From CAWBAT01 sp046331665 (GTDB taxonomy: Bacteria; Acidobacteriota; Terriglobia; Versatilivoradales; Versatilivoraceae), in NCBI GenBank assembly GCA_046331665.1, contig JAXLQK010000022.1, forward strand, positions 41,997-105,996: 64,000 nucleotides of DNA. Reading direction: 5' to 3'. Made by a program: the position numbers and the translations under genes. This document shows positions 16,871 to 24,863 of this stretch, one piece after another; position 1 is the stretch's first letter; every line of letters starts with the position of its first letter. The notes beneath the pieces were generated by a model, which was given only the letters and a program-made list of their open reading frames with translations, was not told the DNA's origin and searched no databases.

Positions 16871-17830
16871 CTATTCCTGAGGGCGGGCAGGAGATACAGT
16901 TAAGGGTTCGACGGGGAAGCCGCCTACACGCCAAGCCTCAAATCCGCCCGCAAGAGGCCGGACCTTGGAGATGCCTCGCCCCCGCAACTCAAGTGCGACG
17001 TGAGCACTGGTAGCTTCGTTGGGGCAGCTGCAATAAAGGATGATGTCGCGGTCGCGAGGGATGTCGTGATGACGCTGACCGAGATCTTCCGGAAAGAGTT
17101 GGAAGGCGCCAGGAATCTTCATCGGAGCAATTTCGAGGTCGAATTGGTGGCGCAAGTCGGCCACAAAGGGCTGTTCGCCTGTTTCTATCCTACGCATCAA
17201 TTCCTCAGGACTAATGCGCGCCATGCGAATCTGATGCAGGAACTTTCGGCGCTCTGCATACTTCCGGATCAGGTAGAAAGCCAGTCCGCAGCACAGAAGG
17301 ACAAATAAGCCAACTCCAAATCGGGCAGCATAGAGAGCAATGTTCTCCAATTGCGTCCGAAACAGGTAGCCGGCTCCTACAAATGATCCCGCCCACGTGA
17401 GCGCGCCGGCTGCATCCCAAAGCAGGAAGCGAACAAACGACATTCTGCTCATTGCCGCCAGCGGGGGCGCAGCCGTGCTGAGACCAGGAACAAACTTTGC
17501 GAACAGCAGAAGGCGTGCGCCATAGTGTTGAAAGGCGGTTTGGGTTCGGCGAACGCACGAATCAGGCTCCAGTGTTACGCGGCAGAGCAGGTTGAGCACG
17601 GAGCGCCCGCGGAATCGTCCTAGCGCATACCAGAACCCGTCTCCAGTAACTGCCGCAGCCACTGCCACGAGAACGACAGGCAACAGTGGGAAGCGGCCCA
17701 GCCCTGCCAGCGCCCCCATGGCTAGCAATACCGGGACAGCCGGAATTGGCAGGCCGACCTGCTCGGCAAGAACCAGCACAAATAGGACTGCGTAACCATA
17801 ACGTATCAGAAACTGAAGAATGTCGTTCAT
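16871..17830 (-). CDS. DedA-family membrane protein fused to a rhodanese domain
   Basis: 319 residues. Residues 1-190 are DedA/VTT type: an opening span with EQVGLPIPAVPVLLAMGALAG, then GDGFWYALGRFRGR, RLLLFAKFVPGLSTAAPPLA and AGYLF. A basic linker leads to a rhodanese domain (about 205-315) with VADLRHQFDLEI, the catalytic Cys in ILYCSCPNEATSA, and GGFEAWR. The rhodanese would face the cytoplasm and handle persulfide sulfur or perselenide. Fusions of this type are known. The gene has no close partner; DUF255 lies downstream on the same strand. The start ATG at 17830 has only a distant AGAGGA. Confidence 0.85.
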   Translation of the reverse strand: MNDILQFLIRYGYAVLFVLVLAEQVGLPIPAVPVLLAMGALAGLGRFPLLPVVLVAVAAAVTGDGFWYALGRFRGRSVLNLLCRVTLEPDSCVRRTQTAFQHYGARLLLFAKFVPGLSTAAPPLAAMSRMSFVRFLLWDAAGALTWAGSFVGAGYLFRTQLENIALYAARFGVGLFVLLCCGLAFYLIRKYAERRKFLHQIRMARISPEELMRRIETGEQPFVADLRHQFDLEIAPMKIPGAFQLFPEDLGQRHHDIPRDRDIILYCSCPNEATSAHVALELRGRGISKVRPLAGGFEAWRVGGFPVEPLTVSPARPQE

Positions 17831-17967
17831 CGCGGTTCTACGCTTCCTCTGGGCGGTTCATGCGATTCTTGCTCCGATTTCTGCTTCCCAAAACCGTTCG
17901 CTTTCAAGCAGCCTTTTCGAACCGCTCTAACTTTTTCTGACGCACTCCCTTAAGTTCATCCGTGGAC

Positions 17968-18204
17968 TCTAAATCTTCTGGCGGACGCGTCCAGTTTCCC
18001 TGCTTATTAAATCGTGACTCAAAAGCTTCGTAAATCGGGTCGTTTGCTGCTCCCTTTAACGCTCACACCGGTACTCTAGAACCTTGCGGTGAAGGATGTT
18101 GAAAAGCCACCTCCTGATTCGCAACCGTCCCTGAAAGTGATTTTGAGTCTCTTGAAGAGGCATGGAAACATCCTGCACTAAATCATTGCCTCCTTTTCAT
18201 AGGT
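17968..18204 (-). pseudogene. Truncated, degraded copy of the ECF sigma factor gene
   Basis: This piece is clearly related in DNA to 23171-23405 inside the intact ECF sigma factor gene. For example, GGCGGACGCGTCCAGTTTCC and AAATCGTGACTCAAAA occur in both, in the same order with the same spacing. The copy covers only the middle part (end of region 2 and the linker) and contains frame-breaking changes, so it cannot give a product. It is a duplication remnant sitting next to palindrome site D. Confidence 0.75.
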
Positions 18205-18295
18205 TCCTGTTGCCAACCAAGCAACAAGAAAGAAAAGGGGGATATTCCCCTCTATTCACCCGCGTTCCAGCTTACGACGAACTTTGGCAGGATGT

Positions 18296-18313
18296 TTGTC
18301 AGAAACACGACAA
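18296..18313 (+). promoter_or_regulatory. Crp/CooA-type palindrome, site D
   Basis: TGTCA-GAAACA-CGACA (18297-18312). On the plus strand TGTAAA (18335-18340) is 21 bases past the site, and an ATG at 18402 is 88 bases past it, supporting rightward activation of the small membrane-protein gene that follows. Confidence 0.55.
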
Positions 18314-18401
18314 TCAGGCTGGATTTCTATCCATTGTAAATCTCGGCCCGCAGTAAGGGAGTTCGGGTTGGGTAAGGGCGTGGGCCTCCATAATAGAGGC
18401 G

Positions 18402-18607
18402 ATGGGTACGGATGCTTTAGACACGCATATCAACCTGGGGTATTACAACATAGTTGTGATCTACTGATCGATTTCGGTATTCGCTTTCTCGCCAGATCCT
18501 TTCCAAATCTGGTTTACCTGATGCTGGCCTCGGGGGCGTTGCTGGGGCTTTCATTTTCCGTCATGATTCTGGTTCCTCTTTATGACATTTGGATCAAGCG
18601 GCAATAA
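18402..18607 (+). CDS. Small membrane protein, one-base frameshift
   Basis: The ATG frame reads MGTDALDTHINLGYYNIVVIY and then meets TGA. Adding one C at TACTG (18471-18475) joins it to a frame reading LIDFGIRFLARSF, LVYLMLASGALLGLSFSVMI and a basic end, DIWIKRQ. The restored product would be about 68 residues with two hydrophobic segments and a cytoplasmic basic tail. The family is not recognised. It is the first gene right of palindrome site D, and its start is at a distance similar to that of the other site-linked genes. Confidence 0.45.
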
Positions 18608-18667
18608 GGATTATCTATAGAAACAGGCGGAAGAAAGTTGAAACACTGGAGGGCACTTCAGATCCTG

Positions 18668-19333
18668 TTAGTGCATTTCAATCTGCCATGTTTGAAGGAA
18701 CTTGCGGGTTCGTGGAAAATGCTCGAAATCCTTAGCAGCGACCCGTAATTCTGCCAGGTCTTCCGGAGTGTCGATGTCGCGCTCAAGGGAAAGAGTCGCG
18801 GCGCCGAGACCCTCTCGTAAGATTATTCGCTGCGTCTGCTCCATCACTTTAGAACTAGACCAGGTGATGCCCTGAAAGAGAACTGGAATTGGCCGCGTGA
18901 GGCCGATGAGATAGTATCCTCCATCCGTGCTCGGCCCTAGGACTATCGGATTGTACTTAAGCAGCGCAAACGCTTTTTGCAATAGAGTGGGGGTAAGAGC
19001 GGGCAAGTCGGTGCCAATTATAACCGTGGGACCCAGGCTGTCCCGGAAAACCTGACGGGTTGCGTGAATTAGTCGTTCGCCCAAGTCTTCACCTTCCTGT
19101 GCAAACCACTCGACTTCACTGGCCAACCAAGAAGGGTCCGGGAAAGCTTCGTGAGCCTGGTAGGCCACTTTCACGGAAAAGAAAAGGAGTTGCTGGGCCA
19201 CCTGCATGGTATCCAGAGCCATAGCTCGGAACATCTCTAAGGCCCCTTTTGCCCCCAATGCCGGAATAAGGCGGGTCTTAACCTGACCGGCCACGGGAGC
19301 TTTGACGAAAACCAGGATCGTGCCGTTTACCAT
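18668..19333 (-). CDS. TIGR04282-like transferase (DUF2064)
   Basis: 221 residues of the DUF2064 nucleotidyl/glycosyl-transferase type: TILVFVKAPVAGQVKTRLIP at the N-terminus (nucleotide-binding loop), then LGPTVIIGTDLPALTP and the signature VLGPSTDGGYYLIGL, then SLERDIDTPEDL. Database descriptions place this family as transferase 1 of a pathway with TIGR04283 and a radical SAM protein that often contains selenocysteine (also called arsenosugar biosynthesis). Its usual partner, TIGR04283, is here 8.4 kb away in the cluster to the left. The radical SAM protein is not in the window. The start ATG is preceded by GAGGG. The protein is cytosolic. Confidence 0.82.
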   Translation of the reverse strand: MVNGTILVFVKAPVAGQVKTRLIPALGAKGALEMFRAMALDTMQVAQQLLFFSVKVAYQAHEAFPDPSWLASEVEWFAQEGEDLGERLIHATRQVFRDSLGPTVIIGTDLPALTPTLLQKAFALLKYNPIVLGPSTDGGYYLIGLTRPIPVLFQGITWSSSKVMEQTQRIILREGLGAATLSLERDIDTPEDLAELRVAAKDFEHFPRTRKFLQTWQIEMH

Positions 19334-19769
19334 ATCTAGCCCTCAAATATCGCCAATAACTCCTTCTGTCCTGCATGGAAGGAACCGCGTAAGGTGTCGA
19401 TATTCTTGGCGTGCGAGGCGCGATGATAATGGAATCAACATTCTTGGTCTGGATCGGCCCTAAGAACGTGGGACAGATTCCAAAACCAGAATGAGTTCCG
19501 TCCAATAATAGCGCCGCTGTCCGTTCCGAGATCCATGGCCTTTAGTCCCGCCGGGGACCCCGATCCCAAGATGCGTCGAGGGGCCGGCACGAAGTGTCGC
19601 AGAGACTCAACTGAAACATCAACTCGCTTGGCTCGGCACAGTTTCGGAGTATACAGCTTTATACGAAGGTCAACGATCAACAGGAACGCCTTTGCAAGTT
19701 GCATTCCAGATGAGTTTCGGCTGGAGCCCGATGACGGCCGAGAGTTTTCCGTTAATCGCAAGTGCTGCG
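19334..19769. other. Region without a convincing gene
   Basis: Open frames exist on both strands but none has a ribosome site or a recognisable family. On the minus strand the frame reading VGEVDAALAINGKLSAVIGL (around 19730-19790) may continue the hypothetical gene to the right after a frameshift, ending near 19670. Confidence 0.3.
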
Positions 19770-20198
19770 TCAACCTCTCCGACTTGGTCGGAGGCTTGCA
19801 AGAGGGATAGGCGGGATGTCATTTCGACTCGGCACCGACCCGACTGATTGGAAGCTCCGCCCCAGTCTTTGGTCCAATGAGCGAGGCTCCAACGTAAGCC
19901 TCGGAAATCTTCTGAGAATCTCACTCTTGAGGGTACTGGGAACCTCGTGAGGCAATTTCTCTTGGAAACCTTCGTTCGTTTTCACAAAAAGCTTGCAAGT
20001 CTCACTCTCGCCATCCCTCTGCTGCACAACAACCCATTGGGCTCTGACCCCAGGTTTGATCTCGTAGACTTCAATTCGCAATTGGGCAATTGGCAGCAAG
20101 ACGTTGTGCAGATATTGAGCTCGGCATGGGCCATCAGAAAAAAATGAAAAGCGGAAGTCGTCTCCACTCCAGTGGAACCTGCAATCTCTCAATTCCAT
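19770..20198 (-). CDS. Hypothetical protein
   Basis: 142 residues from an ATG preceded 8 bases earlier by GAGGGGG; longer starts at 20219 (ATG) and 20294 (GTG) are possible. The opening MELRDCRFHWSGDDFRFSFF, then RIEVYEIKPGVRAQWVVVQQ, suggests a beta-rich cytosolic protein, but no family is recognised. The last 30 residues become low-complexity and Ser/Pro-rich, which hints that the true frame has shifted near 19800. Treat it as a possible, perhaps broken, gene. Confidence 0.4.
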   Translation of the reverse strand: MELRDCRFHWSGDDFRFSFFSDGPCRAQYLHNVLLPIAQLRIEVYEIKPGVRAQWVVVQQRDGESETCKLFVKTNEGFQEKLPHEVPSTLKSEILRRFPRLTLEPRSLDQRLGRSFQSVGSVPSRNDIPPIPLASLRPSRRG

Positions 20199-20363
20199 GA
20201 CGTCTGCCCCCTCATACATTCTCAGGAAACACCTTCCAAGCCAGTGATCATTTGTGACTCTCGGTAAAGGTGGGGTCCAGTTTTCATGCTGCACACTCTC
20301 TGGGTTTCTGTTTCCTGTAACTTACTAATAAAACCTTTTCTGTAATCAACGCGACAATTGGAA

Positions 20364-21095
20364 TCATTTACCAGGAGAAGACACCACCTCCTGGCAACGC
20401 CCAGAGATCCGGCCCGCGGCAGACTTGCTCGAACTGAATACGCCGCAACCACTGGGTGGCGCCCACCCCAGAAGGATGCCCAAAACGACTCCGTAAGCAA
20501 TATGAGCTAATACGACGGTCAACACGAAGGGCGGGCCGAAGTCGTGCCCGAAGAATCCCCCACCGAGGCTTTCGACCACGGGGCTGGCAAGAAATCAATT
20601 CCGATCAGCACACCAGCCATAGATCGCGGCCCAAGTCTTGAACCGGCGGAGACTTAATCCCTCCATGATCACCGAAAACAGGATTCCAAAGCTCGCTCCG
20701 TTCCAGAAATGATAGGTAAACCCAGCCACGTTCGAGGCCGTGGAGGGTCCTGCAGCAAAACGGTCCAACAGCAACACTCCCATTAACTCAGGAAGGTTCC
20801 CCGGCATGAACCCCAGCCGGAATCCCGGATAGCGGATGGCCTCCAGAGCCAATGTCGCGAGTGCGCCAGCCCCAGCGCCGCGCCAGACTGCTCCCGCAAG
20901 ACGGGTATTACCACGCAGTTGATGCCACAACGACATCGCCAACAGGAGAGCTGCTGCTGGTAACATGAGCATCAAAGCAAGGTCCTTCATCGTGGCATAG
21001 CCTGCCTGAGCGGCCGGGGAAGGCGTGGGGGCTACTGCCGCCAGGGCTATTATCGGAATCGCGGTAATCAAGAACTTCAGATCTCGTTGAAGCAT
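20364..21095 (-). pseudogene. Polytopic membrane protein gene with compensating frameshifts
   Basis: From the ATG at 21095 (AGAGGTG upstream) the frame encodes a membrane protein: a start with signal or first span (LKFLITAIPIIALAAVA), then a span near LMLPAAALLLAMSLW, FMPGNLPELMGVLLLDRF, and FTYHFWNGASFGILFSVIM. It then meets TGA at 20595-20597. The same frame continues with FLASPVVESLGGGFFGHDFG and AHIAYGVVLGILLGWAP. In the middle, an adjacent frame reads GVLIGIDFL, the expected hydrophobic continuation of YG, so two opposite one-base indels explain the stop better than selenocysteine. Function unknown. It is co-oriented with the DUF302 gene 58 bases upstream. Confidence 0.6.
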
Positions 21096-21153
21096 GGACA
21101 CCTCTATATATCGGATGGAGTGAGGGGTACGTCGTACCCCTCGCACACTCGGA

Positions 21154-21639
21154 TCACTGAGCAGCCATATTTGCCAGGCCCTCGACCTTCTCATCAAGCA
21201 TCTTCGCGACCATCCCAATCTTCTCGCTGGAGAACTGCCCCAACAAGGAAGACGGCCTGTCGTAAGCGATAAACGTATTCCCGCTGCCGTCAGCGTATAC
21301 GAAAAGCCTGAGAGGGATGTAGAGTCCGACGCCGTGGTTCTGCTCAAAGAGTTGCTTGCCAACATTGGGATTGCCGATCAGAAAAAGCTTCGCCTTTAAA
21401 GAGAGACCTGTCATTGAGAGCATTTTGCCTTGGTCGACTTCGGCCATCACCATCATGCCGTTCTTGGACACCAGTGACATGACAGCCTTGGTTACATCAT
21501 CGAACGATCGGGCCGATTGAACTGTCACATGATCGCCTTGGAATGCCGCGTCGGCTCCACGCACGGAGGCTGGAAGGAGCATCAAGGCTGACATCGCGAT
21601 GCTGAGAGAGAGACTAGAGATTTTGGTTTTGAGTTTCAT
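21154..21639 (-). CDS. DUF302 family secreted protein
   Basis: 161 residues with a signal peptide (KISSLSLSIAMSALMLLPAS, cleavage near GADA) and a DUF302 domain: RSFDDVTKAVMSLVSKNGMMVMAEVDQGKML, the block LIGNPNVGKQLFEQNHGVGLYIPLRLFVYADG, and the end YDRPSSLLGQF. The family forms small dimeric domains of unknown role. DUF302 proteins are frequent beside electron-transfer and stress genes. It heads a pair with the membrane protein just downstream. Confidence 0.78.
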   Translation of the reverse strand: MKLKTKISSLSLSIAMSALMLLPASVRGADAAFQGDHVTVQSARSFDDVTKAVMSLVSKNGMMVMAEVDQGKMLSMTGLSLKAKLFLIGNPNVGKQLFEQNHGVGLYIPLRLFVYADGSGNTFIAYDRPSSLLGQFSSEKIGMVAKMLDEKVEGLANMAAQ

Positions 21640-22390
21640 TGATTATCCTCGCTTTGTTTGATTTGGTTTTCGCCGGAGGTCTTTTTCCGGCTTTTGCAGG
21701 ATGAGTGTCGCGAGGGCAAGAATTCTTACACTCGGGAGCATGGAAATCTAGCTGTCACGACCGCGAAGGCGCTCAATAGGAATAAGAGTCATTATAGTGA
21801 GAGCGCTTGTTCTTCTAGCTGGAATCTTGCCGGTTGCTGGCTTCCCGAAAATTTCTCCTGAGGAATCTCTGCTGAAACGTGAGAGTTAGGAGCAGACCAA
21901 GGGAATCCAGAAGTGGCGCCCGAAGGAGTGGTTTATAGCCGAGACCCATGCGAAGGTATGTTCCTGCGGGAATTCTAAGGTCTGCCAGAAATAACCTACC
22001 TGCTTCCCCAGAAAGAAGCCCCGTCTTTGGCAAGAGCAAGGGTTAGCGTCCATTGAGCTTTGATAAAGACCCCTGCAGTCCTGCCAGTCGTGGCATGCAC
22101 GCCGTTTTGGGGGAATTTTTTCGGGGATCGCTTAACGCTCGCAAAAAAGGACCGCCAGGGCCGACATGGGAAAGGACAGAAACCTCATCTTTAATGGAGA
22201 CGGGTATACGTGTCACGAATGCGCCAACTACTCGGCGAAACAAATTGCAGATTAAATACAGCGGGAGCCACCCGATTAGGCACCCGCTGACCAAGAACCG
22301 GCTCTTTGGATGTGAAACCTCATGGCACCCTAGAAGCCGATCCTTAAGACCTGCCAAGGTATTCAGCATACCCTGGACTGAGTTTTTTGT
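21640..22390. other. Long region without a convincing gene; possible structured RNA
   Basis: No clear protein gene was found. A minus-strand frame (22043-22369) contains one hydrophobic stretch (GCLIGWLPLYLICNLF) but lacks a ribosome site, and its ATG overlaps the predicted -10 of site E. A strong hairpin lies at 22259-22289 and a second, weaker one (CCAAGA/TCTTTGG) just to its right. Since palindrome site E points a -10-like hexamer leftward into this region, a transcript from here is likely, coding or not. Confidence 0.4.
22259..22289. other. Strong hairpin: CAGCGGG...CCCGCTG
   Basis: Seven perfect pairs (CAGCGGG with CCCGCTG), one A/A mismatch, three more pairs (GCC with GGC) and a nine-base loop. 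No T run follows, so it is not a simple terminator. It lies about 80 bases downstream of the start predicted from site E, so it may be part of a leader or small RNA. Confidence 0.4.
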
Positions 22391-22408
22391 TTGTCAGCCA
22401 TCTGACAA
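22391..22408 (-). promoter_or_regulatory. Crp/CooA-type palindrome, site E
   Basis: TTGTCAGCCATCTGACAA is a perfect palindrome in its 7-base arms. On the minus strand TATGCT (22365-22370) is 20 bases beyond, the same hexamer at nearly the same spacing as at site C, so leftward transcription is favoured. On the plus strand a TATTAT hexamer is only 8 bases away, so binding would block rather than help rightward initiation. Confidence 0.6.
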
Positions 22409-22689
22409 ATTTTTTTTATTATTTCGGAGAAGGTCAATGACTTTGAGATTCCTTCCAAAGGAATTTAATGCAGCGATCGATTACTCTGGCTCTTCGGTTT
22501 CGGAGGGTTAATCCGGGATGTACACCTCGTACTCGCCAAAGCGTAACGCTCACAGAGCTGGGGAGGGAATCGAGCTCGGTGTGTCTTGAAAGGAATCCTG
22601 TGGAAATTTTGTCGAAGAAATTATTGATCAATTCAACTATCTCTAGTGAAGATAGCCAGTGGAAGGGTTAAACATTTTATAGGATTTTG

Positions 22690-22944
22690 TCAGCGGTTTT
22701 TGTCGGTGAGATTGCGCAATAGTCTAGCTTCGAGGGATTCCTCAGACCCTTCGCTTTTATTTTCGTCCTCAGGTACGAAAGAAATCTTGCGGCTAGCCGA
22801 TCGTAATTGGTTGATCTGTTTTGCAAAGCGCGAGCAGTGCCGGCACATCCAAATATGGAGAGTGACCTCAATTCGTTTGATAAACCCCATTTGGGAAAGC
22901 TGGTCAGAGGTCAGCAGCTTGGCGACTTCTTTGCAGCAAATCAT
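22690..22944 (-). CDS. Small zinc-finger anti-sigma factor
   Basis: 84 residues without a membrane span. The layout MICCKEVAKLLTSDQ, HIWMCRHCSRFAKQI is the zf-HC2 / anti-sigma zinc-binding pattern (Cys near the start, then His-x3-Cys-x2-Cys). The C-terminal half is charged and probably wraps the sigma factor. The ATG at 22944 overlaps the stop of the sigma gene (AATGA), so the pair is co-translated and should be co-regulated. A soluble zinc anti-sigma often reports thiol or metal stress. Confidence 0.72.
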   Translation of the reverse strand: MICCKEVAKLLTSDQLSQMGFIKRIEVTLHIWMCRHCSRFAKQINQLRSASRKISFVPEDENKSEGSEESLEARLLRNLTDKNR

Positions 22945-23573
22945 TTTGCTTTCCTCCATCCTCGGGCTTCAATGCAATCCCGGAGCCTGTTACGGGCTCG
23001 GTGGATTAGTACTGACAGATTAGTGACGCTAATATCCAAAATCTTACATATCTCGGAAGTTTCAAATTCTTCCATTTCTCTCAAGACGAAGACCTCTCGC
23101 TGCACGGCAGGAAGACCTTCCATGCATCGTCGAATCGCCTCGCCAATCTCTTTGGATTCCATTAATCGCTGTAAATCTTCCGGCGGACGCGTCCAGTTTC
23201 CTTGCTTATCAAATCGTGACTCAAAAACCTCGTCAATTGGGTCGTTTTGCTGTTCCCTGTAGCGCTCCCGCCACCTTTCCAGTCCCTTACGATGAAGGAT
23301 GCCGAAAAGCCAGGTTCTGATTTGCGATCGCCCCTGAAAGTGATCGAGGGTCTCTAGAAAAGTCGTGAATACATCTTGCACCAGATCGTTAGCTTCCTCT
23401 TCATGAAAACCCATTCCACGGGCGGCCCGATAAAGAGGACGGGTATGTTCACCGACTACCGCAGCCAGAGTATGAGGCTCCTTACTCCGGAGCTGATTTA
23501 GGAGCTCAGCCTGTGATCCGTGCATTGAGGATGTGACTGTTTCCGATCTTCTTGCGCTATTTGACAAACCCAC
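22941..23573 (-). CDS. ECF RNA polymerase sigma factor
   Basis: 210 residues. Region 2 (about 45-110): YRAARGMGFHEEEANDLVQDVF, TFLETLDHFQGRSQIRTWLFGILHRKGLERWR. Region 4 (about 140-195): EIGEAIRRCMEGLPAVQREVFVLREMEEFETSEICKILDISVTNLSVLIHRARNRLRDCIE. It is followed with overlap by its zinc-finger anti-sigma factor. The listed start is GTG at 23573; an ATG at 23525 is also possible. A degraded copy of its middle part lies at 17968-18204. No palindrome site precedes it, so it may direct its own transcription. Confidence 0.88.
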   Translation of the reverse strand: MGLSNSARRSETVTSSMHGSQAELLNQLRSKEPHTLAAVVGEHTRPLYRAARGMGFHEEEANDLVQDVFTTFLETLDHFQGRSQIRTWLFGILHRKGLERWRERYREQQNDPIDEVFESRFDKQGNWTRPPEDLQRLMESKEIGEAIRRCMEGLPAVQREVFVLREMEEFETSEICKILDISVTNLSVLIHRARNRLRDCIEARGWRKAK

Positions 23574-23687
23574 CTGAACTTTCCCAATGAAACCAATGAG
23601 CCACTTGGTTACCCTAATGGCATTAATTCCAGCAAATAGGCTCCTTTTCCACCTTGCAACTCTGCTTGAGATAGCTTGACATGTATC

Positions 23688-23795
23688 CTACGCCCCGTCA
23701 TGTGAGACCCCCCAGAGCAAGAACATGAGAAGCATTATGTGTCCGACTAAGTAGCTGCCCAAAATGATCATTCGAAAAGCGTCCATGATACTCAT
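23688..23795 (-). CDS. Small single-span membrane protein
   Basis: A 35-codon gene with a convincing ribosome site, AGAGGTGA, 7 bases before its ATG. The product has a short polar start, one long hydrophobic span (FRMIILGSYLVGHIMLLMFL, continuing LWGV) and the tail SHDGA. The His and Gly in the span recall small subunits of membrane oxidoreductases, but no family is claimed. It stands alone between the sigma-factor gene and a receiver-domain gene, on the same strand as both. Confidence 0.5.
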   Translation of the reverse strand: MSIMDAFRMIILGSYLVGHIMLLMFLLWGVSHDGA

Positions 23796-23984
23796 GACTA
23801 ATCACCTCTCAGAAAATTAGCCTCCTGCTTTGATTCTCCTAAAGCGAGCTCTATGTGCAGCCCGTTCATTGAGTAGGTGACGGAGACGATAATTTTCTTA
23901 CAAGTGAGGGATGGTTTTGTAACTTAACTCTGTGAGCAAGCCCGATTTGAAGTGATAATGGACCATAAGAAAGGACCTGCAACT

Positions 23985-24398
23985 CTAACCTTTTTGTTTT
24001 GTACTTAGCCCATTCGACCGTAAAGAGTCTCTCCGCCCCTTGAGTGCGCCTTCCACAACCCACTGGACGTCTTTCATCTGGTAAGGCGCTACGAGTAGAT
24101 CATAAGCACCGCGCTCAAGGACATTACACCACAGTCTCTCGTCACCAAAGCGCGTACAAACGATAATTTCCGCAGCCATGCAAATTTGCGCAACATCTTT
24201 AAGCACCCTACCCCAGCCTCCTCCCGGCGCCTCCTCATCGGTAAAAACAACCTGTACTTCCGGCTCCGAGCCTAGGAATTGGCGGGCTTGTTCACAACTG
24301 CTAACTGAATAAACATCGAAGCCGGATTCTTCAAGCAGACCCAGAAGGGGAAGCATGTAGTCTGAGGCTGAAATTACCAAGGCTCTTGTCATCGACAT
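23985..24398 (-). CDS. Stand-alone receiver-domain-like protein
   Basis: 137 residues with the alternating pattern of a response-regulator receiver: LVISASDYMLPLLGLLEESG, VYSVSSCEQARQFL, then VQVVFTDEEAPGGGWG where the phospho-Asp would be in FTDEE. After that come EIIVCTRFGDERLW with Thr/Arg in the switch position, GAYDLLVAPYQMKDV (Ala-Pro in place of the usual Lys-Pro) and a final helix. There is no output domain. Degeneracy at the Lys position suggests altered or absent phosphorylation. Palindrome site F lies 76 bases upstream of the ATG. Confidence 0.65.
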   Translation of the reverse strand: MSMTRALVISASDYMLPLLGLLEESGFDVYSVSSCEQARQFLGSEPEVQVVFTDEEAPGGGWGRVLKDVAQICMAAEIIVCTRFGDERLWCNVLERGAYDLLVAPYQMKDVQWVVEGALKGRRDSLRSNGLSTKQKG

Positions 24399-24473
24399 GA
24401 CACCTCAATCGATGCACTCATTTCCAAAACCTTATTGACACTCACCCAGCTTAGAGTTGAATTCATTTAAAAA

Positions 24474-24491
24474 TTGTCAACGGGATGACAA
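24474..24491 (-). promoter_or_regulatory. Crp/CooA-type palindrome, site F
   Basis: TGTCA-ACGGGA-TGACA (24475-24490). The edge is exactly 76 bases from the ATG of the receiver-domain gene (24398), the same distance as at sites B and G. A weak -10-like TCTAAG (24450-24455) lies in the expected place on the minus strand. Confidence 0.58.
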
Positions 24492-24584
24492 TCCGACAAG
24501 TTTATTCTTGGCTCCTTGTAAGAATTAGCTGCAGCAGCTCACCAACTGTCATGAAACAGGCTGCTCTTTATTGGGAAGGCACAA

Positions 24585-24863
24585 ATGGATAGAAGACTTT
24601 GGACACAGTCAACAATAGTGCCAAAAGCCACCGCACACAGATTACTGGAAAATCGAATTGTTCTTTGTGTCGACTGCGATGCTAGCCGGACCTTGGCGCT
24701 TGCTTCCTCAGCGAATCTGATTTGCTCTTCATGTGGCTCGCGAAATTGGATGCATATCTCTGTCCATCTTGTTGGCAGTCTTAGAGCGGACGGTTGCAAA
24801 CTAAATCAAACATACGCAAGCAATTCCCAGAAAAAGTCTTCATATGAAGCAATCCCACTCTGA
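24585..24863 (+). CDS. Small zinc-ribbon-like protein
   Basis: 92 residues with two CxxC knuckles 23 residues apart: VLCVDCDASRT and NLICSSCGSRNWM, a treble-clef or zinc-ribbon spacing. GGAAGG stands 6 bases before the ATG at 24585. The C-terminal third overlaps the start of the kinase-like gene in another frame. The role is unknown; adjacency to an anti-sigma kinase and several sigma factors suggests a regulatory one. It could also be a chance open frame, but two knuckles plus a good ribosome site make that less likely. Confidence 0.45.
   Translation: MDRRLWTQSTIVPKATAHRLLENRIVLCVDCDASRTLALASSANLICSSCGSRNWMHISVHLVGSLRADGCKLNQTYASNSQKKSSYEAIPL

Noticed and set aside
20340..20357. TGTAA-N6-CGACA near the hypothetical gene at 19770
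   Set aside because: One arm lacks the key C of TGTC and there is no supporting promoter geometry; kept out of the site list.
20595..20597. In-frame TGA in the membrane protein gene (20364-21095), considered as a second selenocysteine codon
   Set aside because: The neighbouring frame reads GVLIGIDFL, the expected hydrophobic continuation, so a pair of opposite one-base indels explains the stop. The position is not a redox motif and the downstream hairpin is weak.
21704..21720. TGTCG-N6-CAAGA upstream of DUF302
   Set aside because: Only one half-site is good; the second differs at the conserved GAC.
22468..22671. 67-codon open frame right of site E
   Set aside because: Composition is not protein-like, it has no good ribosome site, and site E points the other way.
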